Below, piece by piece: positions 18,612 to 27,840 of a stretch of DNA of 64,000 nucleotides. Source of the stretch: Pseudomonadota bacterium (lineage in GTDB: Bacteria; Bdellovibrionota; UBA1018; CAIMNF01); the NCBI GenBank assembly GCA_027486675.1, contig JAIXOQ010000017.1:1-64000 (forward strand), written 5' to 3'. Position numbers and translations under genes: made by a program. Each line of letters opens with the position of its first letter. The first letter of the stretch is position 1. The notes beneath the pieces were generated by a model. It saw only the letters and a program-made list of their open reading frames with translations, had not been told where the DNA came from and did not search any database.

Positions 18612-19366
18612 TTGCGTCTCTTTCCAGCCACCAAATCATAGATCTGTTGGGTGAGACGAATAAACTCAGGGTCACCCCTCACCTCAAATGTTCTATCTGC
18701 AGGCCAGGGTAAGCGACGGTCGAGTACTATTTTTCCTGGGGAGCCGTCGATGACCAGCACCCTAGTGGCTAGAGTCAACGCCTCAAGAATCGAATGAGTG
18801 ACAAAAAAAACCGTCGGTCGAGACTTAAGCCAAAGAGTCCTTAAGTCTTCTGCCAATGCCCAGCGTACGGGTTCATCGAGCGCAGAAAACGGTTCATCGA
18901 GTGCAAGCCACCTCGGCTCATCGAGGAGAGCGCGAGCCAAAGACACACGCATCTTCATGCCGCCTGAAAGCTCATGCGGGTAAAGACCCCGAGCACCTTC
19001 TAATCCTAATTGAGTCAGGAGGTCTAAAGCGTGCTTAAGCATCGGCCCCTTAGGCATCATTCTCAATCGTTGGGGAAGCAGGACGTTTTCTAGGGCATTC
19101 TTCCAAGGAAGGAGCGCTGCATCCTGAAAAACAAAGCCCCAGGTCGCTAAATCGCAAGTATCTGGAAAACGGATATTCCCTGAAGTTTTTTCTTCAACCC
19201 CACCTAGGAGGCGCAGGAGCGTGGACTTGCCCGTCCCTGATCCACCTAGGATCGCTACAAAGTCACCCCGATCGACCTCAAAGGAAATCGGTCCTACGCC
19301 ACCGCCACGGGCATATTTTTTTTCGACGTTTTCGACAACGATTTTAGGCTCTGTCTTAGGCTCCAA
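18608..19366 (-). CDS. ABC transporter ATP-binding protein, SsuB/ThiZ type
   Basis: A protein of 252 residues. Walker A is GGSGTGKST (41-49), the Q-loop glutamine is near 81, the signature is LSGGMKMR (133-140), Walker B is RWLALDEP (152-159), and the H-loop lies in FVTHSILEA. The sequence between Walker A and the signature resembles the nitrate/sulfonate/thiamine-precursor ATPases. The start lies 11 bases inside the end of gltX, so it is co-transcribed with it. Confidence 0.9.
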   Translation of the reverse strand: MEPKTEPKIVVENVEKKYARGGGVGPISFEVDRGDFVAILGGSGTGKSTLLRLLGGVEEKTSGNIRFPDTCDLATWGFVFQDAALLPWKNALENVLLPQRLRMMPKGPMLKHALDLLTQLGLEGARGLYPHELSGGMKMRVSLARALLDEPRWLALDEPFSALDEPVRWALAEDLRTLWLKSRPTVFFVTHSILEALTLATRVLVIDGSPGKIVLDRRLPWPADRTFEVRGDPEFIRLTQQIYDLVAGKRRK

Positions 19367-20867
19367 TGGCGCCCTCGTCTAGGAGACGTGTCATTCTCGT
19401 GGCTAAAACCTCCCACGGAAGAACGGGCAGCAGATCAAACAACCCAACCGAGGAGACTGCGCGGGCCGTGACCGCCACCCGGAGTGGCTGTGTGAGGTCG
19501 GAAAGCTTGATCCCAAAACGTTCGGCATACGCCCTTAAAAGCTGATCGATGTCTGCGTGATGGTATCCAAGTTCCATGAGTGAGGGACTTGTGCCCCAAA
19601 GCTCGGCTTCTGAAGCCTTCCGCTTGGAGGCTCCGTGTTCTACCGACCGAGAATTAATTTCCTTTTTTAAGCATTGGATCGCTTCAAAAGAACGGGACCT
19701 AAGTTCTGGATCCTTACGAAGCTTAAGCCCACTCCAGTCGATCACTCCAGGGTCGTCCAGTAAAAGAGGTTCAAGCTGTGCAGCCACCTCTGAAAGAAGT
19801 TTCACCTTTCCCTGCACAAACGCCACAAGCGCGAGTCCAATCTGACTGGTCAGCCTCGCTCTCGCTTTCTCAGTGAGCCCTTTGGAATAATCGTCTCTGA
19901 GAATCTGAGCGAGTTTAAAGCCATCTAAGCGTTTGAGGTGCTCGCCTTGTGTCCAAAGCAGTTTCTCTTTGTTAAACACAGCGCCATTCACTTGCACATG
20001 TTCAAAGTCAAAGTGACGAATCATCTCGTCGCGGCTAAAGATCTCCTGATCCCCATGACTCCAGCCTAAGCGAACAAGAAAGTTCAGTAACCCGTCCGGC
20101 AAATAACCCTCTTCACGGTAAACACTTGCAGATGTTTCGCCCGTACGTTTAGAGAGCTTTTTCTTATCTTCCCCTAAGATCATGGGCAGGTGCGCAAAGA
20201 ATGGTACGGTGCTACCTAAAGCAGAATATAGGTAGGCCTGTTTGGGTGTGTTGTTAATATGGTCATCCCCACGAATGACGTGGGAGATTTTCATGTCGAT
20301 ATCATCGACGACGACGACAAAATTGTAAGTTGGCACTCCGTTGGAACGCACCATGACGAAGTCATCGAGATCAGAGGTCGGGAAAGATATGTCTCCACGA
20401 ATGAGATCCTTAAACGCGATTGACCCTTCCATAGGCATCTTGGCGCGGATTGCATAGGGACGGCTCGGCGGGGTTTCCTTTGTGTCACGCCAATGGCGGT
20501 CGTACATGGGCTTACGACCTTCTGCAGTCGCCCGCTTGCGCATCTCTTCTACTTCTTCTTCCGTTGAATAACATTTGTACGCTAAGCCTTGTTCCACTAA
20601 TTCATGAGCCAACTTCAGGTAATGGTCGCCCCGGGCACTCTGATAGACGACTGCTTCGTCGCTCTCCATTCCAAGCCAGGATAAGCAGGCCAAAATGTCT
20701 TTTGTGTACTTGTCCTCGGAGCGCTCTATGTCGGTATCTTCAATTCGAATCAAAAACTTCCCGCCATGCTTACGCGCGAAGAGATAGTTAAATAATGCGG
20801 TGCGAACCCCACCGATGTGGAGCCAGCCAGTTGGAGAAGGGGCAAAACGAACTCGGATTGGATTCAT
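19356..20867 (-). CDS. gltX: Glutamyl-tRNA synthetase
   Basis: A protein of 503 residues. The class I HIGH motif is seen as APSPTGWLHIGGVRTALFN (10-28) and the KMSKS motif as KKLSKRTGE (about 236). The Rossmann core and C-terminal helical anticodon-binding part are complete, and the length is normal. It charges tRNA-Glu, and possibly tRNA-Gln for later amidation. The start is coupled by ATGA to the cytochrome-like gene upstream, and its end overlaps the ABC ATPase gene, an unusual mix of housekeeping and transport functions in one transcript. Confidence 0.97.
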   Translation of the reverse strand: MNPIRVRFAPSPTGWLHIGGVRTALFNYLFARKHGGKFLIRIEDTDIERSEDKYTKDILACLSWLGMESDEAVVYQSARGDHYLKLAHELVEQGLAYKCYSTEEEVEEMRKRATAEGRKPMYDRHWRDTKETPPSRPYAIRAKMPMEGSIAFKDLIRGDISFPTSDLDDFVMVRSNGVPTYNFVVVVDDIDMKISHVIRGDDHINNTPKQAYLYSALGSTVPFFAHLPMILGEDKKKLSKRTGETSASVYREEGYLPDGLLNFLVRLGWSHGDQEIFSRDEMIRHFDFEHVQVNGAVFNKEKLLWTQGEHLKRLDGFKLAQILRDDYSKGLTEKARARLTSQIGLALVAFVQGKVKLLSEVAAQLEPLLLDDPGVIDWSGLKLRKDPELRSRSFEAIQCLKKEINSRSVEHGASKRKASEAELWGTSPSLMELGYHHADIDQLLRAYAERFGIKLSDLTQPLRVAVTARAVSSVGLFDLLPVLPWEVLATRMTRLLDEGAIGA

Positions 20868-21580
20868 CGAATGCTTAGGTTACCGGAGTCTAAGCCCGAA
20901 AGGGAGGCCGCCTCACAGTAAGCTTGCAATCCACGGTGCGCGTACTCATCAAGGGCATGGCCCCACCTGTCTCCATGTTTGGCATTGAGTGCATTGCGCG
21001 GAAGCCCACAGGCGGCTTTAACGTTGAAGGGAGGGTTTTTAGGGAGAGAGTGGCAAGAGAGGCAATTGTGGGTCAGGAGTTTTTCTCCGCGAACTGCAGC
21101 TGGATTCGTCCTCAAGGCGAGCCTGATGCCTGGGTACTGCTTCCAACTATTGACCATTTCCACCCGAGCCAGCGACGCAACATCCATTTCAGCAAAGGGC
21201 ACCAGCTGTCCCTCTGTTGGAAGGACTCGAGCAGAAATTGTTTTCAACTTTGGATCAATTTTAAGACGCACTCGATCCCTCCAGATCAAAAACCTTGGGA
21301 CTCGGGCGATAATCTTTCCGCTTGGGTCATAAAAGTTAAAAAGATCCACCTCGCTCAATTTCAAATCATTGAGGGATTCAGAAGAAACCTCGACGAGTTC
21401 TTTTAAAGAAATATTTCCCTGCTGAGGGCGCTTTGAAAGTTCCGATTCACTCCATAATCGGAGCTGCTCGGGAGAATTTGTGACCTGCGGATTATACAGA
21501 ATGGTTAGAGTCCCCGCCTCTGCGGACGCTTGCGCCAGAACCGTGACGCAAAAAATCGCCTGGATAAGGGGAAAACCCAT
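20864..21580 (-). CDS. Exported monohaem c-type cytochrome-like protein
   Basis: A protein of 238 residues. The start at 21580 gives a signal peptide (MGFPLIQAIFCVTVLAQAS). The open frame continues upstream, but the extra 43 residues overlap the divergent gene and lack signal-peptide character. A single haem-attachment motif CLSCH is at 173-177, preceded by AAVRGEKLLTHNCLSCH, typical of class I cytochromes. No Met follows it, so the sixth iron ligand would have to be a His (GHALDEYAHRG) or be absent. The N-terminal ~150 residues have a different, beta-rich character (LTILYNPQVTNSPEQLRLW). No specific cytochrome family was recognised. It is the first gene of the gltX chain. Confidence 0.75.
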   Translation of the reverse strand: MGFPLIQAIFCVTVLAQASAEAGTLTILYNPQVTNSPEQLRLWSESELSKRPQQGNISLKELVEVSSESLNDLKLSEVDLFNFYDPSGKIIARVPRFLIWRDRVRLKIDPKLKTISARVLPTEGQLVPFAEMDVASLARVEMVNSWKQYPGIRLALRTNPAAVRGEKLLTHNCLSCHSLPKNPPFNVKAACGLPRNALNAKHGDRWGHALDEYAHRGLQAYCEAASLSGLDSGNLSIR

Positions 21581-21639
21581 ACTAAAATTCAAGCGAAGTA
21601 GCGCAGATAAGTCAACAACACTGTATTCTGACGTTAGAG

Positions 21640-22395
21640 ATGGAAACACAAGACCTACAGTCTTTAGGGCGCTTAAGTTACTCCCTCTTCGGGGATTGGA
21701 ATCAAGCATTAAGCACGGGTGAACGTACTCTTCGCACTATTGGGCTTAAGGATGGTTTAGATAGTCGAGCGATAGAAAAAGCAGCACTTGCGCACTTGTC
21801 GCGCGCTGAGTCGATTCAGAAGGAATCCTTTGACTTATCTACGCCCTTTTTTCGTCTCTCAGCACTGAACCGATTTCTTCTTGCAGCAAATCATGTTGAA
21901 CACTGGTCCTATGCAAGAATCGCGAGAACTCTAGAGCTTCCAGCGGAGGCTATTCCTCCGCTGCTCTGGCGAGCTCGGCTTCAGTATATTTTTGATGAAT
22001 GTAATCTTGCGCTCGCTTACCCAAGCGGCGGCAAGCTTGCTTCGTCCCACTGCCCTATTTATGACGCGACCGATCCCTGGACAGCGAGGCTGCTGGATGA
22101 AGAGATGAAGCCTCAGGAAAGACAGTTCTTACAGAATCATATGGTTGCATGTGATGCGTGCAGGAATGCGCTTGGACGGGTGCGTGAGCTCATTCACGCG
22201 ATTGATGCGCTGATGCCGTCCAAACAATGCGAGACCTGGGTGTTAGATGAAATGCACGCACAGGCGAGACGTTTGGCAGGTAGCGGCATGACCTACGGTC
22301 GCTCTACTCTTCAGACCAGCCTCACCCAATGGTCAAGGAGTCCCGGGACTTGGCTCGGCATTGGGCTGTTGCTCTGGGCTATTGTTCGCTGGTGA
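21640..22395 (+). CDS. Sigma region 4-like / zinc-finger / membrane-anchor fusion protein
   Basis: A protein of 251 residues. Residues about 75-118 look like the DNA-binding region 4 of ECF sigma factors (LNRFLLAANHVEHWSYARI, then ELPAEAIPPLLWRARLQ, compare the family's AxxLGxxxGTVKSRLxRAR). Residues about 165-180 carry a zinc-binding anti-sigma motif (NHMVACDACRNAL, that is H-x3-C-x2-C), and the last ~17 residues form a membrane helix (TWLGIGLLLWAIVRW). No typical sigma region 2 was seen in the N-terminal part. Such a single chain would be a membrane-tethered regulator. It is divergent from the cytochrome-like gene, with about 60 bases between the starts. The domain calls are from motif inspection only. 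Confidence 0.6.
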   Translation: METQDLQSLGRLSYSLFGDWNQALSTGERTLRTIGLKDGLDSRAIEKAALAHLSRAESIQKESFDLSTPFFRLSALNRFLLAANHVEHWSYARIARTLELPAEAIPPLLWRARLQYIFDECNLALAYPSGGKLASSHCPIYDATDPWTARLLDEEMKPQERQFLQNHMVACDACRNALGRVRELIHAIDALMPSKQCETWVLDEMHAQARRLAGSGMTYGRSTLQTSLTQWSRSPGTWLGIGLLLWAIVRW

Positions 22396-22857
22396 TGGCG
22401 CTTTCCCTGCAGGCCATACCTCAATCGGGGGATCCCGCTTTTCTAAGACGGCAGCGTTAAACTGGATCTCAGCGTTCATGCGTCGCTCTTTAAAAAGTTT
22501 CCGTTTTGTGGCCCAGTCCTGGCTTAAGTCTAAGCTTCCTTGTTCTTGCGCCTTTTCAAATTTTTCTTTCCGCTCCAAGTAGTTTTGTACATATTCCCGG
22601 CGCTCCTTTCCGCTCATATGGGCCGCAAAAAATGCATGTCTTTCGGACCGCTCCTTATTTCGCCATTCCTTGCTCTGTGCCTTTTGCGCTGTGCGGTGCT
22701 GACGGAGTGCAACCGCGCTCTGATGCTCAAGGGCCTTTCTTTCAAGATCCCAAGTTTTTTTAAACTCGCGCTGCAGAGCCTGATTGGGTACGGCGTGTCC
22801 CACCGAGACTAGACATAAAAAACTAAGCACCCCTACCGCCACACGCATAAAAGTCAT
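22333..22857 (-). CDS. Exported charged coiled-coil protein
   Basis: A protein of 174 residues (171 if the Met at 22848 is used). A signal peptide (MRVAVGVLSFLCLVSVGHAV) precedes a long highly charged helical region rich in Lys, Glu, Arg and Gln (REFKKTWDLERKALEHQS and similar), and then a Pro-rich tail (APSPANNSPEQQPNAEPS). It is likely periplasmic and elongated. Its last ~20 codons lie antisense to the end of the sigma-like fusion gene. It is nine bases downstream of recJ on the same strand and probably the last gene of that transcript. The family was not recognised. Confidence 0.65.
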   Translation of the reverse strand: MTFMRVAVGVLSFLCLVSVGHAVPNQALQREFKKTWDLERKALEHQSAVALRQHRTAQKAQSKEWRNKERSERHAFFAAHMSGKERREYVQNYLERKEKFEKAQEQGSLDLSQDWATKRKLFKERRMNAEIQFNAAVLEKRDPPIEVWPAGKAPSPANNSPEQQPNAEPSPGTP

Positions 22858-22866
22858 TTCTAAAGC

Positions 22867-24615
22867 TTACCGCCCGTCCTCCCTAAAGTCGCGCACCCGC
22901 ACCGAGGGCTTAGATGCGCCGCGAAACCGATTCAGCTCAGGAACCCCAGCCCACTCGAGCAGCGCTCCGGAGCGCCTTGCCCCCTCAAGAGCATCAATAG
23001 CCGCTGGGCGCTCGGCTCCATTGAACCAGATTCCCTCCACCGAATAACCTTCTGCCTCAAATTGAAGCTTCAGATGCCGGCCCTTTAAAATATTCACTGA
23101 GCTCACCGCGGCAAATGTAGAAAAGGCAGGCTCTGGATTGCCGGGCCCAAAAGGGCCTAAACTCTCTAACTGCTCTAAGGCGGGTCTTTTCAAGTCAGCC
23201 AAAAGAATACGTCCGTCGAGCTTAAGATCCTTGGTCTCTGGCTTCTGTGTGAGCGCGTGTTCGATCGCTTCATCGAACATCAGTCCAAAGGCATCTAAGT
23301 TCTCTGGTTTCAGGGTTAACCCAGCGGCCATCTTGTGTCCGCCAAATCCTAGAAGCAGACTTTGGCAGGCCTGAAGAGCTCCTAAGACATTAATGCCTCG
23401 CAAGGAGCGCACAGAGCCCTTAGCAATTCCATCTTCACGAATGGCGAGGACGACAGCGGGCTTCTTAAAATGATCCACAACACGGGATGCGACAATACCT
23501 ACAACCCCTTCGTGCCAGCCTGGATCAGCGACGACAATGCCATGCTTAAATTGCCCAAGCTGCTGTCGCTCCTCCACGTCAGCGCGTACCTCGTCCCAGA
23601 TTGCATTCTGTAGATCGGCGCGCTCCGCATTCAGCGCGTCTAGTTTGCGAGCGAGTTGCTGCCCTTCACCCACGTCAAGTGTCGTCAAGCACCGCAGTGC
23701 TAGACCTGCGCTCGCTAATCTCCCCGACGCATTGATGCGCGGTCCGAGTGCAAACCCTAAAGAAGAGGGGCTTACTCGTGTTGGGTCCACGCCCGCCACC
23801 TGCATCAGGGATTTTAGGCCAGGCTTCCTGGTCTCCTGAAGTACCTGAAGTCCATGACGCACGAGCGTTCTGTTATCCCCGGTCAGAGGCACTTGATCCG
23901 CTGCCGTTGCAAGCACCACGAGGTCTAAGTGTTGTTTTAAGTTGGGTAGAGTCCTGGTGGGGTCAAGTTCTCTGAGTCGCGTCCGTAAAGCGCGAGCGAA
24001 ATAAAATGCGAGTGCGCAGCCACACAGTTGTGTTAGTCCGCTGCCGCAGTCTGAGCGTTGCGGGTTCACGATCGCATCTGCGACGGGCAGGCCAAGAATG
24101 GGGTCCACTTGATGGTGATCAATGACGATCACCTGAAGTCCGAGCTCTCTTGCACGCTGGATCGCTGCAAAACTAGAGATTCCGGCATCCACCGTAATCA
24201 GAAGTGAAAATCCGTCCCGGACTGCTGCTTCGACCGCAGGAACCCCGAGCCCATAACCGTCTAAGAAACGATCTGGCTGTTTGGCTTCATAGCGCACGGA
24301 TAGTTCACGGAACACATGGCTGAGTAAGGCTGCCCCTGTCGTGCCGTCGACGTCGTAATCCCCATACACCAAGATGGGTACGCCTTTTTCCATATGAGAC
24401 AGGACTAAGGTAACTGCGCGCTCCATGTCTTTGATCAGAAATGGGTCTTTTAGGGACTCTAATTTGGGACTGAGAAACTCACGGATGTCTTCGATCGACT
24501 TTAGATTTCGATTCCAACAAACCCGTGCGACCAACTCTACAATGCCAGAGGCTTTCGCCTCTCCTAAGAATGTCTTTAGGCTTTCACTATCCTCAGGCAA
24601 GGTCCACTCACTCAT
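22867..24615 (-). CDS. recJ: Single-strand-specific exonuclease RecJ
   Basis: A protein of 582 residues, the normal length. DHH-family motifs are complete: VYGDYDVDGTTGAAL (motif I), VDAGISS, IDHHQVDP (the DHH motif), and the DHHA1 part with FGGHKMAAGLTL. A C-terminal OB-like domain follows. RecJ degrades single-stranded DNA 5' to 3' in recombination and repair. It follows secF with a 12-base gap in the long queA-secDF transcript, so DNA repair is tied here to protein export only by position. Confidence 0.96.
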   Translation of the reverse strand: MSEWTLPEDSESLKTFLGEAKASGIVELVARVCWNRNLKSIEDIREFLSPKLESLKDPFLIKDMERAVTLVLSHMEKGVPILVYGDYDVDGTTGAALLSHVFRELSVRYEAKQPDRFLDGYGLGVPAVEAAVRDGFSLLITVDAGISSFAAIQRARELGLQVIVIDHHQVDPILGLPVADAIVNPQRSDCGSGLTQLCGCALAFYFARALRTRLRELDPTRTLPNLKQHLDLVVLATAADQVPLTGDNRTLVRHGLQVLQETRKPGLKSLMQVAGVDPTRVSPSSLGFALGPRINASGRLASAGLALRCLTTLDVGEGQQLARKLDALNAERADLQNAIWDEVRADVEERQQLGQFKHGIVVADPGWHEGVVGIVASRVVDHFKKPAVVLAIREDGIAKGSVRSLRGINVLGALQACQSLLLGFGGHKMAAGLTLKPENLDAFGLMFDEAIEHALTQKPETKDLKLDGRILLADLKRPALEQLESLGPFGPGNPEPAFSTFAAVSSVNILKGRHLKLQFEAEGYSVEGIWFNGAERPAAIDALEGARRSGALLEWAGVPELNRFRGASKPSVRVRDFREDGR

Positions 24616-24627
24616 GGTGAGACTGTA

Positions 24628-25602
24628 CTACATTCCTAAGTGAGCTTCGGGTGCGAGTTTCACCTGACGGCGCTTCTTGGTGTGGCCTGATTTACGCTTC
24701 TTTTCCTGGTAGTGCGTCAAAGCGATCACAACCGAGGAGGCAATAAAGATTGAGCTATATGTTCCGACAAAAATTCCAATGATGTAAGTCAGAGCAAAGG
24801 GCTTCAGCACGCTGCCACCAAAGAAATAAAGGGCAACAACGGTCACCAAAGTCAAAAAGGAAGTCATTAAGGTACGGCCAAGAGTCTGGTTGATCGACAT
24901 ATTCACGACCTGCTCGATCGAAAGACTTGGGTTCAGCTTGGTCTGCTCTCTGACTCGGTCGTAGACGATGATGGTGTCATTGTTGGAATAACCGATCAGT
25001 GCAAGTAAGGCCGCAAGAACGGTGAGATCAAACTCGACACCAAAAACCATAAATACACCCAAAACCAAGACTGAGTCGTGGAATAGGGCGAGCACTGCGC
25101 CTGGAGCAAATCTAAAGTCAAAACGAATGGCTACGTAAATCAGGATTGAAAGCAGCGCATAAAATGCCGCAAGTAGTCCGTTCGCCCTAAGTACCCCACC
25201 TGCTGAAGGTCCGACGACATCCGCAGATTTCACGGTGACATCTGATTTGTTCGGAGCCGCCGACTCAAGCGCCTGGGTGATGGAGGTCGCAATGGTTGCG
25301 ATTTCTTGACTATCTTGCTGCACCCGAATTAAAAACTCGTGATCGGAGGGGGCCCCAATCGTGATGATCTTTGCAGCCGCAAGTCCTTTTTCAGAAAGAA
25401 CATTGCGAATAGAATCCGTCGTCCAGGAATCCGGGACTTTAACCTTCACCTCAGCGCCACCTGTGAAGTCGATGCCGTAGTTTAAACCCTTCGTGAAGAA
25501 CAACACGAGTACAGCAAGGATCGCGATACCTGAGAGTGAAATCCAAAACTTCCATCTGCTCACGAAATCAATTTTTAGATTCGGACTAATAATGTGAAAC
25601 AT
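24628..25602 (-). CDS. secF: Protein translocase subunit SecF
   Basis: A protein of 324 residues with the six-helix SecF topology. It has an N-terminal membrane helix, the family motif LNYGIDFTGGAEVKVKV in the first periplasmic segment, then five helices including the DRVREQ region (NNDTIIVYDRVREQTKLN). A basic cytoplasmic tail (KKRKSGHTKKRRQVK) ends the protein. With SecD it forms the proton-driven accessory unit of the Sec translocon in the inner membrane. Confidence 0.97.
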   Translation of the reverse strand: MFHIISPNLKIDFVSRWKFWISLSGIAILAVLVLFFTKGLNYGIDFTGGAEVKVKVPDSWTTDSIRNVLSEKGLAAAKIITIGAPSDHEFLIRVQQDSQEIATIATSITQALESAAPNKSDVTVKSADVVGPSAGGVLRANGLLAAFYALLSILIYVAIRFDFRFAPGAVLALFHDSVLVLGVFMVFGVEFDLTVLAALLALIGYSNNDTIIVYDRVREQTKLNPSLSIEQVVNMSINQTLGRTLMTSFLTLVTVVALYFFGGSVLKPFALTYIIGIFVGTYSSIFIASSVVIALTHYQEKKRKSGHTKKRRQVKLAPEAHLGM

Positions 25603-25623
25603 AAATGATTTGTTCCCGATGAT

Positions 25624-27351
25624 TTAGATACTAATGGTTTTAGAGTTTCTGGCTTCCAGACGACCTAGATAGAGATCAAAGAGGACACGGCAAACGAAGA
25701 CTGCGGTAAAGAGAGTGGTCACGATCCCAACGAGCATGGTCACAGCAAAACCTTTGATTGGGCCTGTCCCAAAAAGCATCAGAATCACGGCAGCGATCCC
25801 ATTCACAACGTTGGCGTCTAAAATGGTCTTGAAGGCTTTTTCAAACCCCGCTTCGACTGCGGAGAGGAGTTTCTTTCCTGCATTCAGCTCTTCGCGGATC
25901 CTTTCATAGATCACGACATTTGAATCCACCGCAATGCCGACGGTCAGAGCAATACCTGCAATACCCGGAAGCGTTAAAGTCGCGCCCAAGAAGACCAGGA
26001 TCGATAGAACCAATACGACGTTAATCGCGAGCGAAACCACAGCGATGAGCCCTGATACCCGGTAATAAAGTGCTGTGATCAAGAAAACGGCGAGGATCCC
26101 AATGAGGCTTGCCATCGCTCCTTTTTTTACGCTGTCTGCCCCTAGGCTTGGACCTACAACCCTCTGTTCAGAGAGTTCGAGACGGGCTGGAAGCGCTCCG
26201 GCACGCAAGACGATTGCAAGGTCCCGTGATTCCCGCAGGGCTTGGTCATAATTGCCACCCACCGTGATTACGCCACGCTCTTCAATTTTTGAATTGATGA
26301 CAGGGGCGCTGAAGACCATTCCATCGAGCAAGATCGCCAATCGTTTTTTAACGTTTTCGCCTGTGAGTTTACCGAAAGCCACCGCGCCCCTTGGGCTCAT
26401 TTGAAATTGGACCTCTGAAAGCCCGTTCTCATGGTTTGCTCCAACCTGTGCATCTGCCAGATCTTCGCCGGTGACCATTGCAATGCGATTCAGAAGATGC
26501 GGAATTCGAACGCCTGTGTCGACTTCTCCTGTGACGCTGTTCTTCACGCGCTCAAAGGCGACCTCTGTATCTTTCGGTAGGCGCTCTTTCAAAACTGCAT
26601 TTAACTTGCGAACGTACTCAGAGAATTGGCCCTGCTTTTCATCAAATGAAATGTTATGGGTCTTTTCTTGCTCTTTAATGAGTGTTTCTAACTCGCCAGG
26701 AGCCATCGAAGTATCATCGACGATCCGGAATTCAAGTTTGGCGGTACGCCCGATCAGATCTTTTGCGCGATCGACGTCCTGGATTCCTGGAAGTTCAACC
26801 ACAACTCGATCGGAACCTTGACTTGAAATTGAGGGTTCAGCGACACCAAACTCATCGATCCTGTTTCGAATCACCTCAATGCTTTGATTGAGGGTTCGCT
26901 CCCGAACTTCAGCCCGTTCGTCAAAAGTAAGTGCGTACTCAACGCCATCGTCTGACTCACTCACTAAGCGCATGCCCTGCAGTTCTTTTTCAACGACTTC
27001 GCGCACGCGCGCTTTTGAGCCGGCAGGGAACCGAATCTTAAGCCTTGGATCATCGAGAGCCGAAGGCAGCGCCGTCACCTCGAGGGACTGAGTAGTGACT
27101 GACTTTTCTTTTAGGGACGCTTCAGCACGAGACTTTCGTTTCTCCACTAAGTCCTGATAGACCCGGTCAAAATCAACTTTCATGACCAGATAGAGCCCGC
27201 CTTGGAGGTCAAGCCCAAGATTTACCTTTTGAGTGAAGGGAAACTTCGTGGTGAGGGGGTCAAGATTGAGGAAGGTAGGGACCAAGGAAAGACCGGCCCC
27301 TACAGTGATAGCAATTACTAGGACAAATTTTGTCCACCATGAACGAGTCAT
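25624..27351 (-). CDS. secD: Protein translocase subunit SecD
   Basis: A protein of 575 residues. It has an N-terminal membrane helix, KVNLGLDLQGGLYLVMKVD (the SecD hallmark), a large periplasmic P1 region, and then five C-terminal helices with SNVVIYERIREELNAGK. The motif pairs with that of SecF in the next gene. It uses proton-motive force to help pull substrates through SecYEG. It lies 27 bases downstream of yajC, the standard order. Confidence 0.98.
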   Translation of the reverse strand: MTRSWWTKFVLVIAITVGAGLSLVPTFLNLDPLTTKFPFTQKVNLGLDLQGGLYLVMKVDFDRVYQDLVEKRKSRAEASLKEKSVTTQSLEVTALPSALDDPRLKIRFPAGSKARVREVVEKELQGMRLVSESDDGVEYALTFDERAEVRERTLNQSIEVIRNRIDEFGVAEPSISSQGSDRVVVELPGIQDVDRAKDLIGRTAKLEFRIVDDTSMAPGELETLIKEQEKTHNISFDEKQGQFSEYVRKLNAVLKERLPKDTEVAFERVKNSVTGEVDTGVRIPHLLNRIAMVTGEDLADAQVGANHENGLSEVQFQMSPRGAVAFGKLTGENVKKRLAILLDGMVFSAPVINSKIEERGVITVGGNYDQALRESRDLAIVLRAGALPARLELSEQRVVGPSLGADSVKKGAMASLIGILAVFLITALYYRVSGLIAVVSLAINVVLVLSILVFLGATLTLPGIAGIALTVGIAVDSNVVIYERIREELNAGKKLLSAVEAGFEKAFKTILDANVVNGIAAVILMLFGTGPIKGFAVTMLVGIVTTLFTAVFVCRVLFDLYLGRLEARNSKTISI

Positions 27352-27378
27352 CTTAAAATCGAGCCCCCTCTACGAATC

Positions 27379-27840
27379 TTAGGCCTGTAGTTCAGCGATA
27401 CTGCCTTTGACGATCTGATTGACCTGGCTTTTTAAAACTCGGAGTTTGACGTTGTCTGAAACTTCCAGCGTCACGACCTTCTCCGATAAACCAGCGATTC
27501 TTCCAATGATACCAGCACTTGTAACAACTTCATCCCCTTGCTTTAAGGTGGACATCATTTCTTGGTGTTGCTTTTGCTTTTTTTGCTGAGGACGAATCAT
27601 GAGGAAGTACATCACCAGCATCACAATCGCGAAAGGAGCCATCATGGAAAGCATGCTCCCCTGTGGTGGAACCTGGGCCTGAGCCGTAGCGATGGTGGTG
27701 CCACCAGTTGAAGCAAGTGCCTGTGCTGACGCGGGTTGGCCAGGAGCGACAACCTGCGGAGTGGTACCCTCATCCGCAAAAGCGGCTGAAGAAAAAGCTA
27801 AGAAAAATACGAATCCGAACGTTCTAAATGTTTTTGCCAT
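27379..27840 (-). CDS. yajC: Preprotein translocase subunit YajC
   Basis: A protein of 153 residues, longer than the usual ~110 because of an N-terminal signal-like helix (TFRTFGFVFFLAFSSAAFAD) and a Gln/Ala/Pro-rich linker. Then comes the true YajC membrane helix (LSMMAPFAIVMLVMYFLMI) and the conserved RPQQKKQKQHQEMMSTLKQG segment. The start at 27840 places it 17 bases inside the end of tgt. Most YajC proteins have only one hydrophobic segment, so the extra export signal would put the N-terminus in the periplasm before processing. Confidence 0.92.
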   Translation of the reverse strand: MAKTFRTFGFVFFLAFSSAAFADEGTTPQVVAPGQPASAQALASTGGTTIATAQAQVPPQGSMLSMMAPFAIVMLVMYFLMIRPQQKKQKQHQEMMSTLKQGDEVVTSAGIIGRIAGLSEKVVTLEVSDNVKLRVLKSQVNQIVKGSIAELQA

